Source: Methylobacteriaceae bacterium (GTDB taxonomy: Bacteria; Pseudomonadota; Alphaproteobacteria; Rhizobiales; Beijerinckiaceae). From it: DNA of 64,000 nt. The DNA lies in contig CANEZL010000002.1 of assembly GCA_947444195.1 (NCBI GenBank), positions 124,001 through 188,000 of the forward strand, given 5' to 3'. Made by a program: the position numbers and the translations under genes. The notes below the pieces were generated by a model that was not told the DNA's origin, did no database searches, and worked only from the letters and a program-made list of their open reading frames with translations. Numbering within the stretch: position 1 is the first letter of the stretch; every line of letters begins with the position of its first letter. Positions 42,171-52,433 of the stretch are shown piece after piece.

Positions 42171-44217
42171 CGGCACCACCGGATCGACGACCCACAAGGG
42201 TCGGGCTCTGCCCGAGCGTCAGTTGTCCCGTCAGATCATCGGTCAGGACGAGGATCCGGACCGGCATCGGTATGGGGGTTGCCTCGCCGGTCGGAGCGAG
42301 CGTCAGGAGCCCGGGAGCCGGCGTGAGGTCGTCGGCACCGGTGAAGCCGAGCCCGGTCGACCGGGCCAGGGGCGCGGTACCGGTCAGACGCATCTCCCGC
42401 GCCGCGCCGGCCTCGTCGATCAGGAAGGCGGCGGCCTGACGCGGGTCGCGGAGGAGAAAGCTCGGCAGCGAGGCGGCGACCTCGACGATGTCGGCCGCAT
42501 GCCCGATCAGCCGGGCCTGCGCCGTCCAGTCCGTGCGCATCGTGGCGAGATACGCGGCGAGCGCTTCCCGGCTCGACCGGGGCAGAGCGCGCTCCCGCAC
42601 CCATTCCGGCGAGAGGCTGAGAGCGGCCCTGCTCAGCTCATCAGTAAGGGACGTCGAGCCGTCCGCGCGCTCGCCGTGCCGGAGGGGGCGGGCGAACCAG
42701 CGCCGCCGCATCGGCGTATAGCCGGCGGCTCGCGCCTCGTCCGCGGCCGGCTTCTCCGTCGCGACGAGGACACCGAAGTCCGGATCCCCCGGAGCCGAGC
42801 CGAGGGAGCGCGCGTGCGTGAGCAGAACGGAACCGAGGGCGGACCGTGCCACCGTGGGCTCCTCTACAGTCCCAAATCCGGAGCCGGGCCGGGGGGGCAA
42901 GGCCATCATATCTGGAAGTCGAGCTGGCTGCGGTGAAGATCGCCTTCCCAGAAAGGGCATCCAAGCAGGTGCGTTTCGGGAAAGCTTGAGAGACCATGTG
43001 CTGCCAAGCTTCGGTCGAGATCCAAGCTCGGCTTCCACATGCGATTGCCCTGGGCGACGGGGAAGGGCGGCGAGCCACTCGGCCTCGCAGGTGGCCGATC
43101 GCGTGTCGAAGCGCGTCGCCAGCTCCTCACTCGCCTGCGTCAGTTCCGCGAGGGCGCTCGGATAGGCGTGAAGGGCGCGGATCATCGCGACGCAGTCCTG
43201 GGTCCCCGTGAGCTGCTGGGGCGGGATGCGGGTCTCGAAGCCGTCGAAAGCGATCCGGGTTCCGATCACCGGCTTTCCCATCGACAGAGCCTCGGCCACC
43301 TTGATCTTGAGGCCGGTGCCCATCAGCATCGGTGCGACGACCGCGTCGACCTGCTCGTAGAACGTCTCCAGGCGATCCACGTAGCCCACGAGCCGCACGC
43401 CCGGCAGGCTGAGCTTGCCTAGGCTGGTGCAGATCTCGCCAGCGACGAGGACGGTCGGTAATCCCGGCTGCCATTCCGCGGCCCAGGCGTGCACGAACTT
43501 GCCGATCGAGAACAGGTTCGCGTCGTTGCCGTGACCGATGAAACCCACCGTCTCGATGCGTTGAGGCGCCTTGAAGGCCCTTCGTTCGGACAGACGCGGA
43601 GGCAGGAGGCGAACCTCGGTGTCGGCGAGGGTCCGGAAATAGGCCGCCTCTTCGGGCTGGATGGCGAGCACCGTGTCGGCGCGCGCGAGGCCCAGCGCCT
43701 CGTTGGTCCTGTCGGTGTAGAAGAAGTTCGGCTCGCTGCGGAAGGGCAGGTACTGGAGCTGCCGGTCCGCGAAGCGGTCGTGGGTGTCGATGATGCGCGC
43801 GACGCCGTCGGGGACGGCCTCGAGGCAGCGCGACAGGAAGACGTAGTTCACGACGATGGCGCAGGTCTCGGGATGGGTCTCGAAGTACCAATCCACGAAG
43901 GCCACGGCCTCGTCCGGGCACCACGCGTCGATCGGGAAGCCCCAGGACTGCGTCTTCAGCGGAATCCGCTCGGCGACCGGGATGAGGAACAGCCGCTGAA
44001 AGGCTGCAGCCATCCCTGGCACGTCGGTCGGAGGCTGCTGGCCGAAGCGGCGATAGATCTGATCCTCGTGCTCCAGATAGGCGAAATCGACGGCGAAGCC
44101 GCCGCGCCGAAGGGCGTCGCAGGTGGCGACCAGCCGAGCGCGATTGCCCGCGCTCGTCGGAAAGGCCGGCATCGGTGCGAGGACGAGCACCGTCGGCGGG
44201 CGTGCTTCACGGTTCAT
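42160..44217 (-). CDS. GT4 glycosyltransferase with unknown C-terminal domain
   Basis: A 685-residue product from the ATG at 44217. Residues 1-400 are a GT4-like enzyme: N-terminal V-L-V-L-A-P-M-P-A-F-P-T-S-A-G, I-D-T-H-D-R-F-A-D-R, V-G-F-I-G-H-G-N-D-A-N, and the donor site T-G-L-K-I-K-V-A-E-A-L-S-M-G-K-P-V-I-G-T. Residues about 400-440 are a low-complexity linker with unusual composition. Residues about 437-685 form an Ala/Leu/Arg-rich domain I do not recognise. Met-Met at 437-438 could start a separate gene if a frameshift ends the GT. It belongs to the minus-strand polysaccharide operon. Confidence 0.75.
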   Translation of the reverse strand: MNREARPPTVLVLAPMPAFPTSAGNRARLVATCDALRRGGFAVDFAYLEHEDQIYRRFGQQPPTDVPGMAAAFQRLFLIPVAERIPLKTQSWGFPIDAWCPDEAVAFVDWYFETHPETCAIVVNYVFLSRCLEAVPDGVARIIDTHDRFADRQLQYLPFRSEPNFFYTDRTNEALGLARADTVLAIQPEEAAYFRTLADTEVRLLPPRLSERRAFKAPQRIETVGFIGHGNDANLFSIGKFVHAWAAEWQPGLPTVLVAGEICTSLGKLSLPGVRLVGYVDRLETFYEQVDAVVAPMLMGTGLKIKVAEALSMGKPVIGTRIAFDGFETRIPPQQLTGTQDCVAMIRALHAYPSALAELTQASEELATRFDTRSATCEAEWLAALPRRPGQSHVEAELGSRPKLGSTWSLKLSRNAPAWMPFLGRRSSPQPARLPDMMALPPRPGSGFGTVEEPTVARSALGSVLLTHARSLGSAPGDPDFGVLVATEKPAADEARAAGYTPMRRRWFARPLRHGERADGSTSLTDELSRAALSLSPEWVRERALPRSSREALAAYLATMRTDWTAQARLIGHAADIVEVAASLPSFLLRDPRQAAAFLIDEAGAAREMRLTGTAPLARSTGLGFTGADDLTPAPGLLTLAPTGEATPIPMPVRILVLTDDLTGQLTLGQSPTLVGRRSGGADEA

Positions 44218-44221
44218 GGCC

Positions 44222-44932
44222 TCAGACCCTCGGCATCCGGCCCGCGACGGCGTAGCGACCTTCACCGACGAGAATGGCTCGGTCGATCGCGCTCGCGGCG
44301 CCGAGGCGGTTGTCCGTCGTCAGCCGCAGGGTCCGGCGCGGGGTGGCACGCGCGCGCACCGACGTCACCGGAGCGCAGGCGTAGACGTCGTTCGTGCGGG
44401 CGAGAACGAAGGCCGGGATGAAGTCCAGTTCCTCGACCACGAGGTCGTCGGAGCGGTCGTCCAGGCGCGGCAGGGGCGCGCCGGGCTGCGGAGCCAGGGC
44501 ATCGAGCGCCGGCCCGAGAAGGGGCAGCAGCGTCGCGAGCGGCTCGAACGTGGCCGGGGCGAGGGCGGTGATCACCGCCTCTGCGAGAAGCAGGGATTCG
44601 GATTGCGACAGCGATGCCCCTGCGGACGAGGGGCTCACGGTCAGGTTAAGGTCACGCACATGGGCCCTGACGGTGAGCGAAGCCTCCGCGGCGATGGGGC
44701 CGCCATCCGTGCGGCCGAGAACGAGCACGCAGCTCGGATCTCCCGCCGACTGCGAGTCGAACCCCATGAAGGCCCAGGTCAGGATCTCGATCCCGACCGG
44801 AGACAGGATGATGAGAGGGATCCCGCACGAGCCGCCGAGGGGAAAGCGGAGCACGGCGGCGCGGGGGGTGGAATGGAGCCGATCTGCGACGAGCCCTTCC
44901 GCGCATCGGTCATGCACTGTATTGATTTGCAT
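44222..44932 (-). CDS. Hypothetical protein of polysaccharide operon
   Basis: A 236-residue soluble protein, first gene of the minus-strand operon, 4 bases before the GT4 gene. It begins M-Q-I-N-T-V-H-D-R with AGAGG about 11 bases upstream. There are no membrane segments. The middle contains S-E-S-L-L-L-A-E-A-V-I-T-A-L and an alternating Leu/Pro-rich stretch (L-A-T-L-L-P-L-L-G-P-A-L-D-A-L), and the end is rich in Arg/Thr beta-like strands. No recognised family. Tight spacing implies a job connected with the downstream glycosyltransferases. Confidence 0.6.
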   Translation of the reverse strand: MQINTVHDRCAEGLVADRLHSTPRAAVLRFPLGGSCGIPLIILSPVGIEILTWAFMGFDSQSAGDPSCVLVLGRTDGGPIAAEASLTVRAHVRDLNLTVSPSSAGASLSQSESLLLAEAVITALAPATFEPLATLLPLLGPALDALAPQPGAPLPRLDDRSDDLVVEELDFIPAFVLARTNDVYACAPVTSVRARATPRRTLRLTTDNRLGAASAIDRAILVGEGRYAVAGRMPRV

Positions 44933-45565
44933 CGAACCGATCGCCTCTTTCTCCCAGTGACCAAGTGAGCCGCCGTAATTGATTTACTTTACAGACTTCA
45001 AGCCGACACAAAAATAATTATTTTAAAATATTTCGTCTGACTGTTATCTCGGATTTTCGAGAAAGAACAAATCTTTCTGCTGGCGCGATCAGGTGTGAAC
45101 TATAGTTAATACACTTTCCTGCATAATGAATGTTGTGGGATGTTGGTTTCGTGCGAAGCGGCTCAGATCGCGGCCCCGCTTGTAGAGGGGCGCATAACTT
45201 ATGGCAATCTCTCGCTTCCAGAGCGCACACCCACCGACGGGGACGCGCGGATGGGTCCATGCCAAAGCGCTGACAAACATGACACTTCTTCAGCGGTGAA
45301 TGCGGGCGGACAGCTGTCCGACGCGCCGGGGGCAAGAGCCCTACTCGTCGCCGTGGGCCATGCATGGGGGCGATCGACCGCGCAACCCCGCGGATCGAAG
45401 AATGCCTGGGCAAGGACGGTGTCTCACGCGAAAGTGCGGCTGACAGGCTTCATGCGCGAGCTGGCGGGTACAGACGGGGCGCAAGGCCGTCCCAGGATGC
45501 CGTCGATGGGCGCCGCACTCGGCCGAAACACCCGCACTCCACGGACCGTCCCAAAGGCTCTTGCG
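44933..45565. other. AT-rich region between polysaccharide operon and lexA
   Basis: More than 600 bases with no supported gene. Bases 44965-45135 are strikingly AT-rich (AATAATTATTTTAAAATATTT near 45010-45030), unlike the rest of the window, and probably carry the promoter for the divergent polysaccharide operon. A 172-codon plus-strand frame reaching into the lexA promoter has poor coding character. A sudden composition change may mark a past insertion boundary. Confidence 0.5.
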
Positions 45566-45604
45566 GAACACTTGCGGAACGTTTACCGTGTTCGCGGTTT
45601 GTTT
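45566..45604 (+). promoter_or_regulatory. LexA operators (SOS boxes) before lexA
   Basis: Alphaproteobacterial LexA binds GTTC-N7-GTTC. The complement of this motif, GAAC-N7-GAAC, occurs exactly at 45566-45580. A second near-match, GTTC-N7-GTTT, occurs on the plus strand at 45590-45604. Both lie within 90 bases of the lexA start, as expected for autoregulation. Confidence 0.85.
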
Positions 45605-45651
45605 CTAGAGTCGCGATTCCGCCATCTCGTTTCGGAAGCGGGTGCTGCACG

Positions 45652-46380
45652 ATGTTGACGCGTAAACAGCTGGATCTGCTTCGTTTCATCCAGCAGCGCC
45701 TGCAGGAGAGCGGCGTTCCGCCCTCCTTCGACGAGATGAAGGACGCCCTCGATCTGAAGTCGAAGTCGGGCATCCACCGGCTCATCACCGCTCTGGAGGA
45801 GCGCGGCTTCCTGCGCCGTCTACCCAACCGGGCGCGGGCGATCGAGGTGATTCGCCTGCCCGAGAGCCTTGGATCGAGCGAGCCCGCACCCGCGCCGGCG
45901 GCGAGCCCGGCGCGCCGCTTCACGCCGAGCGTGGTGGAGGGCGGCCGGCAGGGTCCGCCGTCCCGCCCGACCACGCAGATGACGGACGATCACGGCCGTG
46001 CCGTCTCGATCCCGATCATGGGGCGCATCGCGGCCGGCACGCCGATCTCCGCGATCCAGAACCAGAACTCCGCCCTCACGCTCTCGCCGGATTTCCTGGC
46101 GGGCGGCGAGCACTACGCCCTCGAAGTGCGCGGCGACTCGATGGTCGAGGCGGGCATCCTCGACGGCGACCTCGTGGTCATCCGCAAGCAGGAGACGGCC
46201 AATACGGGCGACATCATCGTGGCGCTGATCGACGACGAGGAGGCGACCCTGAAGCGCCTGCGCAAGCGCGGTTCTTCGATCGCTCTGGAGGCCGCCAACC
46301 CGGCCTACGAGACGCGCGTGCTCGGACCCGACCGCGTCCGCATCCAGGGCCGCCTCGTCAGCCTCGTTCGGCGTTACTGA
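45652..46380 (+). CDS. lexA: LexA repressor
   Basis: Represses SOS genes and cleaves itself when RecA filaments form on damaged DNA. The product is 242 aa. N-terminal winged [16 protein letters not shown] and [13 protein letters not shown]. The cleavage-site Ala-Gly lies in M-G-R-I-A-A-G-T-P. The serine protease dyad is in [11 protein letters not shown] (Ser) and the Lys of E-E-A-T-L-K-R. The longer linker (residues about 78-120) is usual in Rhizobiales. SOS boxes precede it. Its end overlaps the end of comEC by 7 bases. Confidence 0.97.
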   Translation: MLTRKQLDLLRFIQQRLQESGVPPSFDEMKDALDLKSKSGIHRLITALEERGFLRRLPNRARAIEVIRLPESLGSSEPAPAPAASPARRFTPSVVEGGRQGPPSRPTTQMTDDHGRAVSIPIMGRIAAGTPISAIQNQNSALTLSPDFLAGGEHYALEVRGDSMVEAGILDGDLVVIRKQETANTGDIIVALIDDEEATLKRLRKRGSSIALEAANPAYETRVLGPDRVRIQGRLVSLVRRY

Positions 46381-48611
46381 TCCTCGGCCTCGACCGGGGG
46401 AACCTCGTCCGCTTCCTCGGCGGGTGCGGCCTTCGGCGTCCGTGTCGGCGGACCGGCGGGTTCGGGAGCGACCGCAGGCCCATCGCGGGATGCCGATGTG
46501 CGGGCGTGGAGAACGGTGAAGCCCCCCGGCTTGGCGCGCAGAGCCGTCGCGCCGTGGCGGGCGAGATAGGCACGGTCGACGACGAGGGCCGCCGCGCAAT
46601 CGGCCGGGGCCTGAAGATTGCTGACCACCACGGCGGCGCGCGCGCAATCCTCGGCGAAGGCGCGCCGGTCGCGCACCACGGCGACGGCCCGGCCGTCCGG
46701 CAGGCGGCCCACGCAGCCGAGGCGGTCGCAGGTGCCGCGGCCCCCCACATCGCCGGGCTTGCGGGCATCGCCGTCGGCACGCAGCCACTGCTCCACGACG
46801 AAGGGCGGCGGGCGCCCGAGCGTGCCGAGGCGGCCGTCCGTGCCGCGCAGCGCCGCGCCGAGACCCTGCCGATCCACGTAGAGGTCCGGCCGTTCCGGTG
46901 CCGCGGCGAGGGCGAGGCCGCCGAGGGCCGGGGCGAGGGCGAGCCAGCGCAGGGCCGAGCCCGGGACCGTCGCGGTCAGGAGCGCGAGGGCCAGCAGGCC
47001 GAGCGCGGCGGAGCCGAAGGCCGGCACCACGACGGTCGCACCCTGAAAGCCTTCCACCCACCCTGAGATCTGGAGCATGCCCCTCACGGCGAGGCCCATG
47101 GTCCACCAGACCGGCGTGTCGAGGGCGAAGGGGTAGGCGATGACGCCGAGCACCGCGGCCGGCATCACCACCAGGGAGACGAGGGGCAGCGTGAGCGCGT
47201 TCCCGACGAGCCCGAAGGGCTGCATCGTCTGGAAATGGTAGGTCGCGAAGGGGGCGGTGGCGATCTGCGCGACGAGCGTCGTGGCCAGGGTGCCGACGAT
47301 CGCCGAGAGCGCCAGGGCGAGAAGCCGGCCGAGCCGGCCCGCACCCTCGCGCCGGAACAGGCGGCCGTCGAGCAGGCGGGCGCAGGCGATCAAGCCCGCC
47401 ACGGCGCCGAACGACATCTGGAAGCTCGGGCCGAGCAGGGCCTCGGGCTCGCGCGCCAGGGCGGCGAAGGCGGCGAGCGCGAGGTTGCGCATGGACAGAG
47501 CCGGACGGTCGACCAGGATCGCCCCCAGCATGATCAGGGTCATGACGAGGGCGCGCTGGGCGGCCACGTCCCAGCCGGAGAACACGCAATAGGCGCTCAC
47601 CCCCGCCATGGCGGCGCCCGCGGCGATCTTCTTGATCGGCCAGAACAGCGCGAGATGCGGCACGAGGGCCAGCGCCGCCCGCACCAGCCAGAACACCACG
47701 CCGGCGGCGAGCACCATGTGCAGGCCGGAGATCGAGACCACGTGATAGATCCCGGCGGCGCGCAGGGTGTCGTTGGTGGACGGCGCGATGAGGCCGCGCT
47801 TGCCCGTCACCAGGGCCGCCGCCACGGCGCCGGCCTGCCCGCCGATCGCCTCGGCGATGCGCCGGGTCAGGGCGTTGCGGGCGGCATCGACGGCGGTCGC
47901 GAGGCGCAGCGACGCGGACGGCGCCGCGGGGGGCGGTCGGACCGTGATGCGTCCGACGAGGGAGCCGACGGCGCCGATCCCGCGGAAATAGGCGTCGCGG
48001 GCGAAATCGTAGCCGCCCGGGCGCGCGGCCTCCGGCGGAGGGAGGAGGCGCGCGGTCGCCTCGATCTGATCGCCCGGCCGCAGGGGCGGCGCCTTGCGGT
48101 AGGAGACGCGCACGCGGGTCGGCGTCGCCGCCGGCGCGAGAGTGCCGAAGCGCGCGACCACGACCACGAGGCGGGCGCCCTCCTCGCGCTCCTCGATCGT
48201 CTCGATGAGGCCGGTGAGCGGGGCCACCGTGACCCGCGTGAGCACGGGTGCCGCGACGCGCGCCACGCGCCAGGTCGCCGCGGCGTAGCCGAGAAAGGCC
48301 GCAGCGAGGACCAGGGCGGCGGCGAGGGCGGCGGGGCGGTGGCCGAGCCAGGGCATCGGCAGAAGGCACAGGGCGGCGGCCACGAGCGGGGCGGCCAGAA
48401 CGGGCGTCCCGTCGCTGAGGCCGAAGAAGGCGAGGATCCCGAGACCGAAGGCGACGGCGAGCCAGGGGAACAGCCGGCGCTGCTCCGCCTCGACGGCGAG
48501 GCAATGGCCGAGCCAGGCCCGCAGGGCGGGCAGCGTCCGCCCCGGCGCGTGCCGCAGGGTGCCGGCGAGCGCGAGCGCCCCACCGGTCAGACCTGCGCCG
48601 ATCCGCTCCAT
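46374..48611 (-). CDS. ComEC/Rec2-family membrane protein
   Basis: A 745-residue polytopic membrane protein that in naturally competent bacteria forms the inner-membrane channel for single-stranded DNA. N-terminal helices and a DUF4131-type domain, then the ComEC core with [16 protein letters not shown] near residue 285, and further helices. The C-terminal part includes a soluble domain ([19 protein letters not shown]), then an Ala/Pro/Glu-rich tail. A zinc-binding beta-lactamase domain is not obvious. The ATG at 48611 is preferred over a GTG six bases earlier. It converges on lexA. Confidence 0.88.
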   Translation of the reverse strand: MERIGAGLTGGALALAGTLRHAPGRTLPALRAWLGHCLAVEAEQRRLFPWLAVAFGLGILAFFGLSDGTPVLAAPLVAAALCLLPMPWLGHRPAALAAALVLAAAFLGYAAATWRVARVAAPVLTRVTVAPLTGLIETIEEREEGARLVVVVARFGTLAPAATPTRVRVSYRKAPPLRPGDQIEATARLLPPPEAARPGGYDFARDAYFRGIGAVGSLVGRITVRPPPAAPSASLRLATAVDAARNALTRRIAEAIGGQAGAVAAALVTGKRGLIAPSTNDTLRAAGIYHVVSISGLHMVLAAGVVFWLVRAALALVPHLALFWPIKKIAAGAAMAGVSAYCVFSGWDVAAQRALVMTLIMLGAILVDRPALSMRNLALAAFAALAREPEALLGPSFQMSFGAVAGLIACARLLDGRLFRREGAGRLGRLLALALSAIVGTLATTLVAQIATAPFATYHFQTMQPFGLVGNALTLPLVSLVVMPAAVLGVIAYPFALDTPVWWTMGLAVRGMLQISGWVEGFQGATVVVPAFGSAALGLLALALLTATVPGSALRWLALAPALGGLALAAAPERPDLYVDRQGLGAALRGTDGRLGTLGRPPPFVVEQWLRADGDARKPGDVGGRGTCDRLGCVGRLPDGRAVAVVRDRRAFAEDCARAAVVVSNLQAPADCAAALVVDRAYLARHGATALRAKPGGFTVLHARTSASRDGPAVAPEPAGPPTRTPKAAPAEEADEVPPVEAEDQ

Positions 48612-48777
48612 CGCCACCGCCCGAGGCCGCGGGCGGGAAGCCGAACGGCGCGAGCCCTTTCTTAACGCATTGGCGGGGCCATGCTACAGGCGCCCGCCCG
48701 GCCCCCCGGCGCCGTCCCCATCCCGCGATTCCGGCGCCAGCGCTGGACGCCCGCCCAGCACCTGCTATCCGAGTTCG

Positions 48778-50205
48778 ATGTCGTCAGCCGTCGTCACGCG
48801 CTTCGCGCCCTCGCCCACGGGCTACCTCCATATCGGGGGAGCCCGCACCGCGCTGTTCAACTGGCTCTACGCCCGCCACCACGGCGGGCGCATGCTGCTG
48901 CGCATCGAGGACACGGACCGGGAGCGCTCCACCCAAGGAGCCATCGACGCGATCATCGAGGGCATGCGCTGGCTCGGCCTCGACTGGGACGGGGAGGTGA
49001 TCTTCCAGTACGCCCGCGCCGCCCGCCACCGGGAGGTCGCCGAGAGCCTGCTCGCCTCGGGCCACGCCTATCGCTGCTACGCGAGCGCGGAGGAACTCGC
49101 CGAGATGCGCGAGCGCGCCCGCGCGGAGGGCCGGCCGGCCCGCTACGACGGGCGCTGGCGCGACCGCGACCCCGCCGAGGCGCCGGCCGGCATGCCCTTC
49201 GTCATCCGCCTGCGCGCGCCGACCGAGGGGGAGACCGTGGTGGAGGACGCGGTGCAGGGCCGCGTGACCTGGGCCAACCGCGACCTCGACGACCTCGTGC
49301 TGCTGCGCTCGGACGGCAGCCCGACCTACATGCTCGCCGTGGTGGTGGACGACCACGACATGGGCGTGACCCAGATCATCCGCGGGGACGACCACCTCAC
49401 CAACGCCGCGCGGCAGACGCAGATCTATCGCGCCCTCGGCTGGGAGGTGCCGGCCATGGCGCACATTCCGCTGATCCACGGAGCGGACGGGGCCAAGCTG
49501 TCGAAGCGCCACGGCGCGCTCGGCGTCGATGCCTACCGCGACCTCGGCTACCTGCCGGCGGCCCTGCGCAACTACCTCGTGCGCCTCGGCTGGAGCCACG
49601 GCGACCAGGAGATCTTCTCGACGCAGGAGATGATCGACGCCTTCGGCCTGCAGGCCATCGGCCGCTCGCCGGCCCGGTTCGACTTCGCCAAGCTGGAGAA
49701 CCTCAACGGGCTCTACATCCGCGGCGCGTCCGATGCCGATCTCGTCGCCGCCATCGAGACGATGCTGCCCGGAATCGGCGCCGCCCGCGGCCTCGGCGCG
49801 CCCCTGCCCGGGGCCCTGCGGGAGCGGTTCGTCCAGGCGATGCCGGGCCTGAAGGAGCGGGCCAAGACCCTGATCGAGCTGCTCGACAGCGCCTACTACC
49901 TCTACGCCGCCCGCCCGCTCGCCCTCGACGAGAAGGCGAAGGGCCTGCTCGGGGCGGAGGCCCGCGCGCGCCTCGCCGCGGTGATCCCGGATCTCGAAAA
50001 GCTGCCGGACTGGAGCGCGGCCACGACGGAGGCCGCGGTCCGGCAGTTCGCCGAATCGTCGGGGGTCAAGCTCGGGCAGGTCGCCCAGCCCCTGCGCGCG
50101 GCGCTCACCGGCCGCACGACCTCGCCGCCGCTGTTCGACGTGCTGGCCGTGCTCGGCCGCGACGAGAGCCTCGCGCGCCTGCGCGATCAGGCCGCGCAGA
50201 GCTGA
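48778..50205 (+). CDS. gltX: Glutamyl-tRNA synthetase
   Basis: Class I synthetase charging tRNA-Glu (and often tRNA-Gln) with glutamate, the source of Glu-tRNA for tetrapyrrole synthesis. The product is 475 aa. The HIGH motif is in [15 protein letters not shown] and the KMSKS loop is K-L-S-K-R-H-G. The anticodon-binding domain covers about residues 330-475. The ATG at 48778 begins M-S-S-A-V-V-T-R-F. It is divergent from comEC. Rhizobiales may have two gltX copies; this one could be either the discriminating or the non-discriminating type. Confidence 0.96.
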   Translation: MSSAVVTRFAPSPTGYLHIGGARTALFNWLYARHHGGRMLLRIEDTDRERSTQGAIDAIIEGMRWLGLDWDGEVIFQYARAARHREVAESLLASGHAYRCYASAEELAEMRERARAEGRPARYDGRWRDRDPAEAPAGMPFVIRLRAPTEGETVVEDAVQGRVTWANRDLDDLVLLRSDGSPTYMLAVVVDDHDMGVTQIIRGDDHLTNAARQTQIYRALGWEVPAMAHIPLIHGADGAKLSKRHGALGVDAYRDLGYLPAALRNYLVRLGWSHGDQEIFSTQEMIDAFGLQAIGRSPARFDFAKLENLNGLYIRGASDADLVAAIETMLPGIGAARGLGAPLPGALRERFVQAMPGLKERAKTLIELLDSAYYLYAARPLALDEKAKGLLGAEARARLAAVIPDLEKLPDWSAATTEAAVRQFAESSGVKLGQVAQPLRAALTGRTTSPPLFDVLAVLGRDESLARLRDQAAQS

Positions 50206-50407
50206 CACGAACCTGACAACGCGGCCCGGATTTCGCTTCGGCGCGGGGGGCGGCCGGGGGCCGCCCCGTTGAAGGCGACCCACCGATCCGCTAACCCGCT
50301 GGTCCTGTGAGCACGTGCAGCATAGATGCAGGGCTCGTGGCCCGGGCCGCCGGACGATGCGGCGCGCGGGCGGCACCGCACCCGTTGCCAGGAGAGGTCC
50401 ACGTCCC

Positions 50408-51697
50408 ATGAGCGCTACCAGCACCATCACAGTGGACGGGAAGCAGATCGAGCTTCCGATCAAGAAAGGGACCATCGGTCCGGACGTCGTCGACATCGCC
50501 AAGCTCTACGCTCAGACCGGCGCCTTCACCTTCGACCCGGGCTTCACCTCGACGGCCTCGTGCGAATCGAAGATCACCTACATCGACGGTGACGAGGGCG
50601 TGCTGCTCTACCGCGGCTACCCGATCGAGCAGCTCGCCGAGAAGGGCGACTTCCTCGAGACCTGCTACCTGATGCTGTTCGGCGAGCTGCCGACCGCCGC
50701 CCAGAAGGCCGATTTCGACTACCGGGTCACGCGCCACACCATGGTGCACGACCAGATGAACCGCTTCTTCTCCGGCTTCCGCCGCGACGCCCACCCGATG
50801 GCGGTGATGGTGGCCTGCGTCGGCGCGCTCTCGGCCTTCTACCACGACTCGACCGACATCTCGGACGAGAGCCAGCGGATGATCGCCTCGATCCGCATGA
50901 TCGCCAAGATGCCCACCCTCGCGGCGATGGCCTACAAGTACTCGATCGGCCAGCCCTTTGTGTATCCGAAGAACGAGCTCGACTACACCTCGAACTTCCT
51001 GCGGATGTGCTTTGCGGTTCCGTGCGAGGAATACCAGGTCAACCCGATCTTCTCCCGCGCGCTCGATCGGATCTTTATCCTACATGCCGATCACGAGCAG
51101 AACGCCTCCACCTCGACGGTGCGGCTCGCGGGCTCCTCGGGCGCCAACCCCTTCGCCTGCATCGCGGCCGGCATCGCCTGCCTGTGGGGCCCGGCCCATG
51201 GCGGGGCCAACGAGGCGGCGCTGAAGATGCTCATGGAGATCGGCACGCCCGACCGCGTCGATCAGTACGTGGCCAAGGCGAAGGACAAGAACGACCCCTT
51301 CCGTCTGATGGGCTTCGGCCACCGGGTCTACAAGAACTACGACCCGCGCGCGCGCATCATGCAGACCACCACCCACGAGGTCCTGAAGGAGCTCGGCAAG
51401 CAGGACGACCCCCTGCTCGAAGTGGCGATGCGGCTCGAGGAGATCGCCCTCAAGGACGAGTACTTCATCGAGAAGAAGCTCTACCCGAACATCGACTTCT
51501 ACTCGGGCATCACCCTCAAGGCGATGGGCTTCCCCACCGACATGTTCACCGTGCTGTTCGCCGTCGCCCGCACCGTCGGCTGGATCGCGCAGTGGGCCGA
51601 GATGATCGAGGATCCCTCCCAGAAGATCGGCCGTCCGCGCCAGCTCTACATCGGCTCCGACCGCCGGGAATACGTCACGATCGGCCAGCGCGGCTGA
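50408..51697 (+). CDS. gltA: Citrate synthase
   Basis: Condenses acetyl-CoA and oxaloacetate to citrate, the first step of the TCA cycle. The product is 429 aa, the usual Gram-negative hexameric type. G-Y-P-I-E-Q-L-A near 65-75, active-site His in [10 protein letters not shown] near 260 and G-F-G-H-R-V-Y near 300, and the catalytic Asp later (N-I-D-F-Y-S-G). GGAGAGG lies about 10 bases before the ATG. It is monocistronic and followed by two strong hairpins. Confidence 0.97.
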   Translation: MSATSTITVDGKQIELPIKKGTIGPDVVDIAKLYAQTGAFTFDPGFTSTASCESKITYIDGDEGVLLYRGYPIEQLAEKGDFLETCYLMLFGELPTAAQKADFDYRVTRHTMVHDQMNRFFSGFRRDAHPMAVMVACVGALSAFYHDSTDISDESQRMIASIRMIAKMPTLAAMAYKYSIGQPFVYPKNELDYTSNFLRMCFAVPCEEYQVNPIFSRALDRIFILHADHEQNASTSTVRLAGSSGANPFACIAAGIACLWGPAHGGANEAALKMLMEIGTPDRVDQYVAKAKDKNDPFRLMGFGHRVYKNYDPRARIMQTTTHEVLKELGKQDDPLLEVAMRLEEIALKDEYFIEKKLYPNIDFYSGITLKAMGFPTDMFTVLFAVARTVGWIAQWAEMIEDPSQKIGRPRQLYIGSDRREYVTIGQRG

Positions 51698-51721
51698 GCC
51701 CGCGCCGCGCGCCGAACGGAA

Positions 51722-51790
51722 GAAGCCGCCCGCGGGGGCGGCTTCCGAGGGTCTCGTCCCGGCTATCGGCTCCGGGACGAGACCCTCGTT
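51722..51790 (+). terminator. Tandem hairpin terminators after gltA
   Basis: First stem GAAGCCGCCC (51722-51731) / GGGCGGCTTC (51736-51745), then a longer perfect 16-bp stem GAGGGTCTCGTCCCGG (51747-51762) / CCGGGACGAGACCCTC (51772-51787), followed by GTT. Both lie within 100 bases of the gltA stop. The double arrangement suggests strong termination or 3' mRNA protection. Confidence 0.8.
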
Positions 51791-51911
51791 CATCGCTTCC
51801 GCGTCGTCCTCTTCCGGAAGCCGGCAGCCGCCGTTCGGGACGCTACTCCAGCGCCGAACCCTCTCCCCGTTTCGTGCGTTGATGCCCGTCCATCACGGGG
51901 AGTGTGCAGCC

Positions 51912-52004
51912 ATGGGTCTCGTCTTCGCCCTGCTTTTGATCGGTCCGCCTCTCGGGATCGCGGCCTACGACCTCATGCGGATGCGCGGAACGCGCCAGTT
52001 CTGA
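51912..52004 (+). CDS. Small membrane peptide (30 aa)
   Basis: ATG at 51912 with GGGGAG at 51897-51902 as ribosome binding site. The product has a hydrophobic run G-L-V-F-A-L-L-L-I-G-P-P-L-G-I-A-A-Y followed by a basic tail (R-M-R-G-T-R-Q-F), typical of one-helix membrane peptides. It lies between the gltA terminators and rpmG. Conservation was not testable. Confidence 0.45.
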   Translation: MGLVFALLLIGPPLGIAAYDLMRMRGTRQF

Positions 52005-52039
52005 CCGCCGATCCGGCACCGCTCCGGGTTCCGGGCATG

Positions 52040-52065
52040 AAAAAAGCCGCCCTGCCGGGGCGGCT
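52040..52065 (-). terminator. Rho-independent terminator of rpmG
   Basis: Minus-strand stem AGCCGCCC / GGGCGGCT (pairing 52058-52065 with 52045-52052, 5-base loop) followed by six T, corresponding to the A-run at 52040-52045. It ends 36 bases after the rpmG stop codon. Confidence 0.9.
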
Positions 52066-52100
52066 CTTTCGCGAGGTCGGCCGAGGCCGGGCTTCGACGC

Positions 52101-52268
52101 TTACTTGATCTTGGCTTCCTTGAACTCGACGTGCTTACGCGCGACGGGATCGTACTTGCGCATGCTGAGCTTCTCGGTCTGCGTGCGGGAGTTCTTCTTG
52201 GTGACGTAGAAGTAGCCCGTATCGGCGGTCGAGATGAGCTTGATCTTGACGGTAACGGCCTTGGCCAT
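52101..52268 (-). CDS. rpmG: 50S ribosomal protein L33
   Basis: A 55-residue ribosomal protein of the large subunit. [20 protein letters not shown] and T-K-K-N-S-R-T at the N-terminus match L33. The Cys pairs of the zinc-binding form are absent (cysteine-free type, usual in alphaproteobacteria). A clear terminator follows. Confidence 0.97.
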   Translation of the reverse strand: MAKAVTVKIKLISTADTGYFYVTKKNSRTQTEKLSMRKYDPVARKHVEFKEAKIK

Positions 52269-52433
52269 GTTGCGGCGCTCCAGGGTTTCGCGGCATTCCG
52301 CGTGAGCGAAACGCAAGAACGAAAAAGGGCCGGGCATGCCCGGCCGAATACGGGCCGGTGAATGCCCGATCTGCTCGTGAAGGTCAAGTACGGGCGCGCC
52401 TGCCCGCAGGCGCGCCGGCCCTGCGCGGGCCCC

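Noticed and set aside
42641..43078. Alternative minus-strand frame inside the GT4 gene
   Set aside because: It overlaps the linker and the C-terminal domain region, is Arg/Pro-rich and shows no motif, so it was not called as a gene, though it prompted the fusion finding.
45140..45658. 172-codon plus-strand frame upstream of lexA
   Set aside because: It runs through the SOS boxes and into the lexA start, has no ribosome binding site and no protein-like features.
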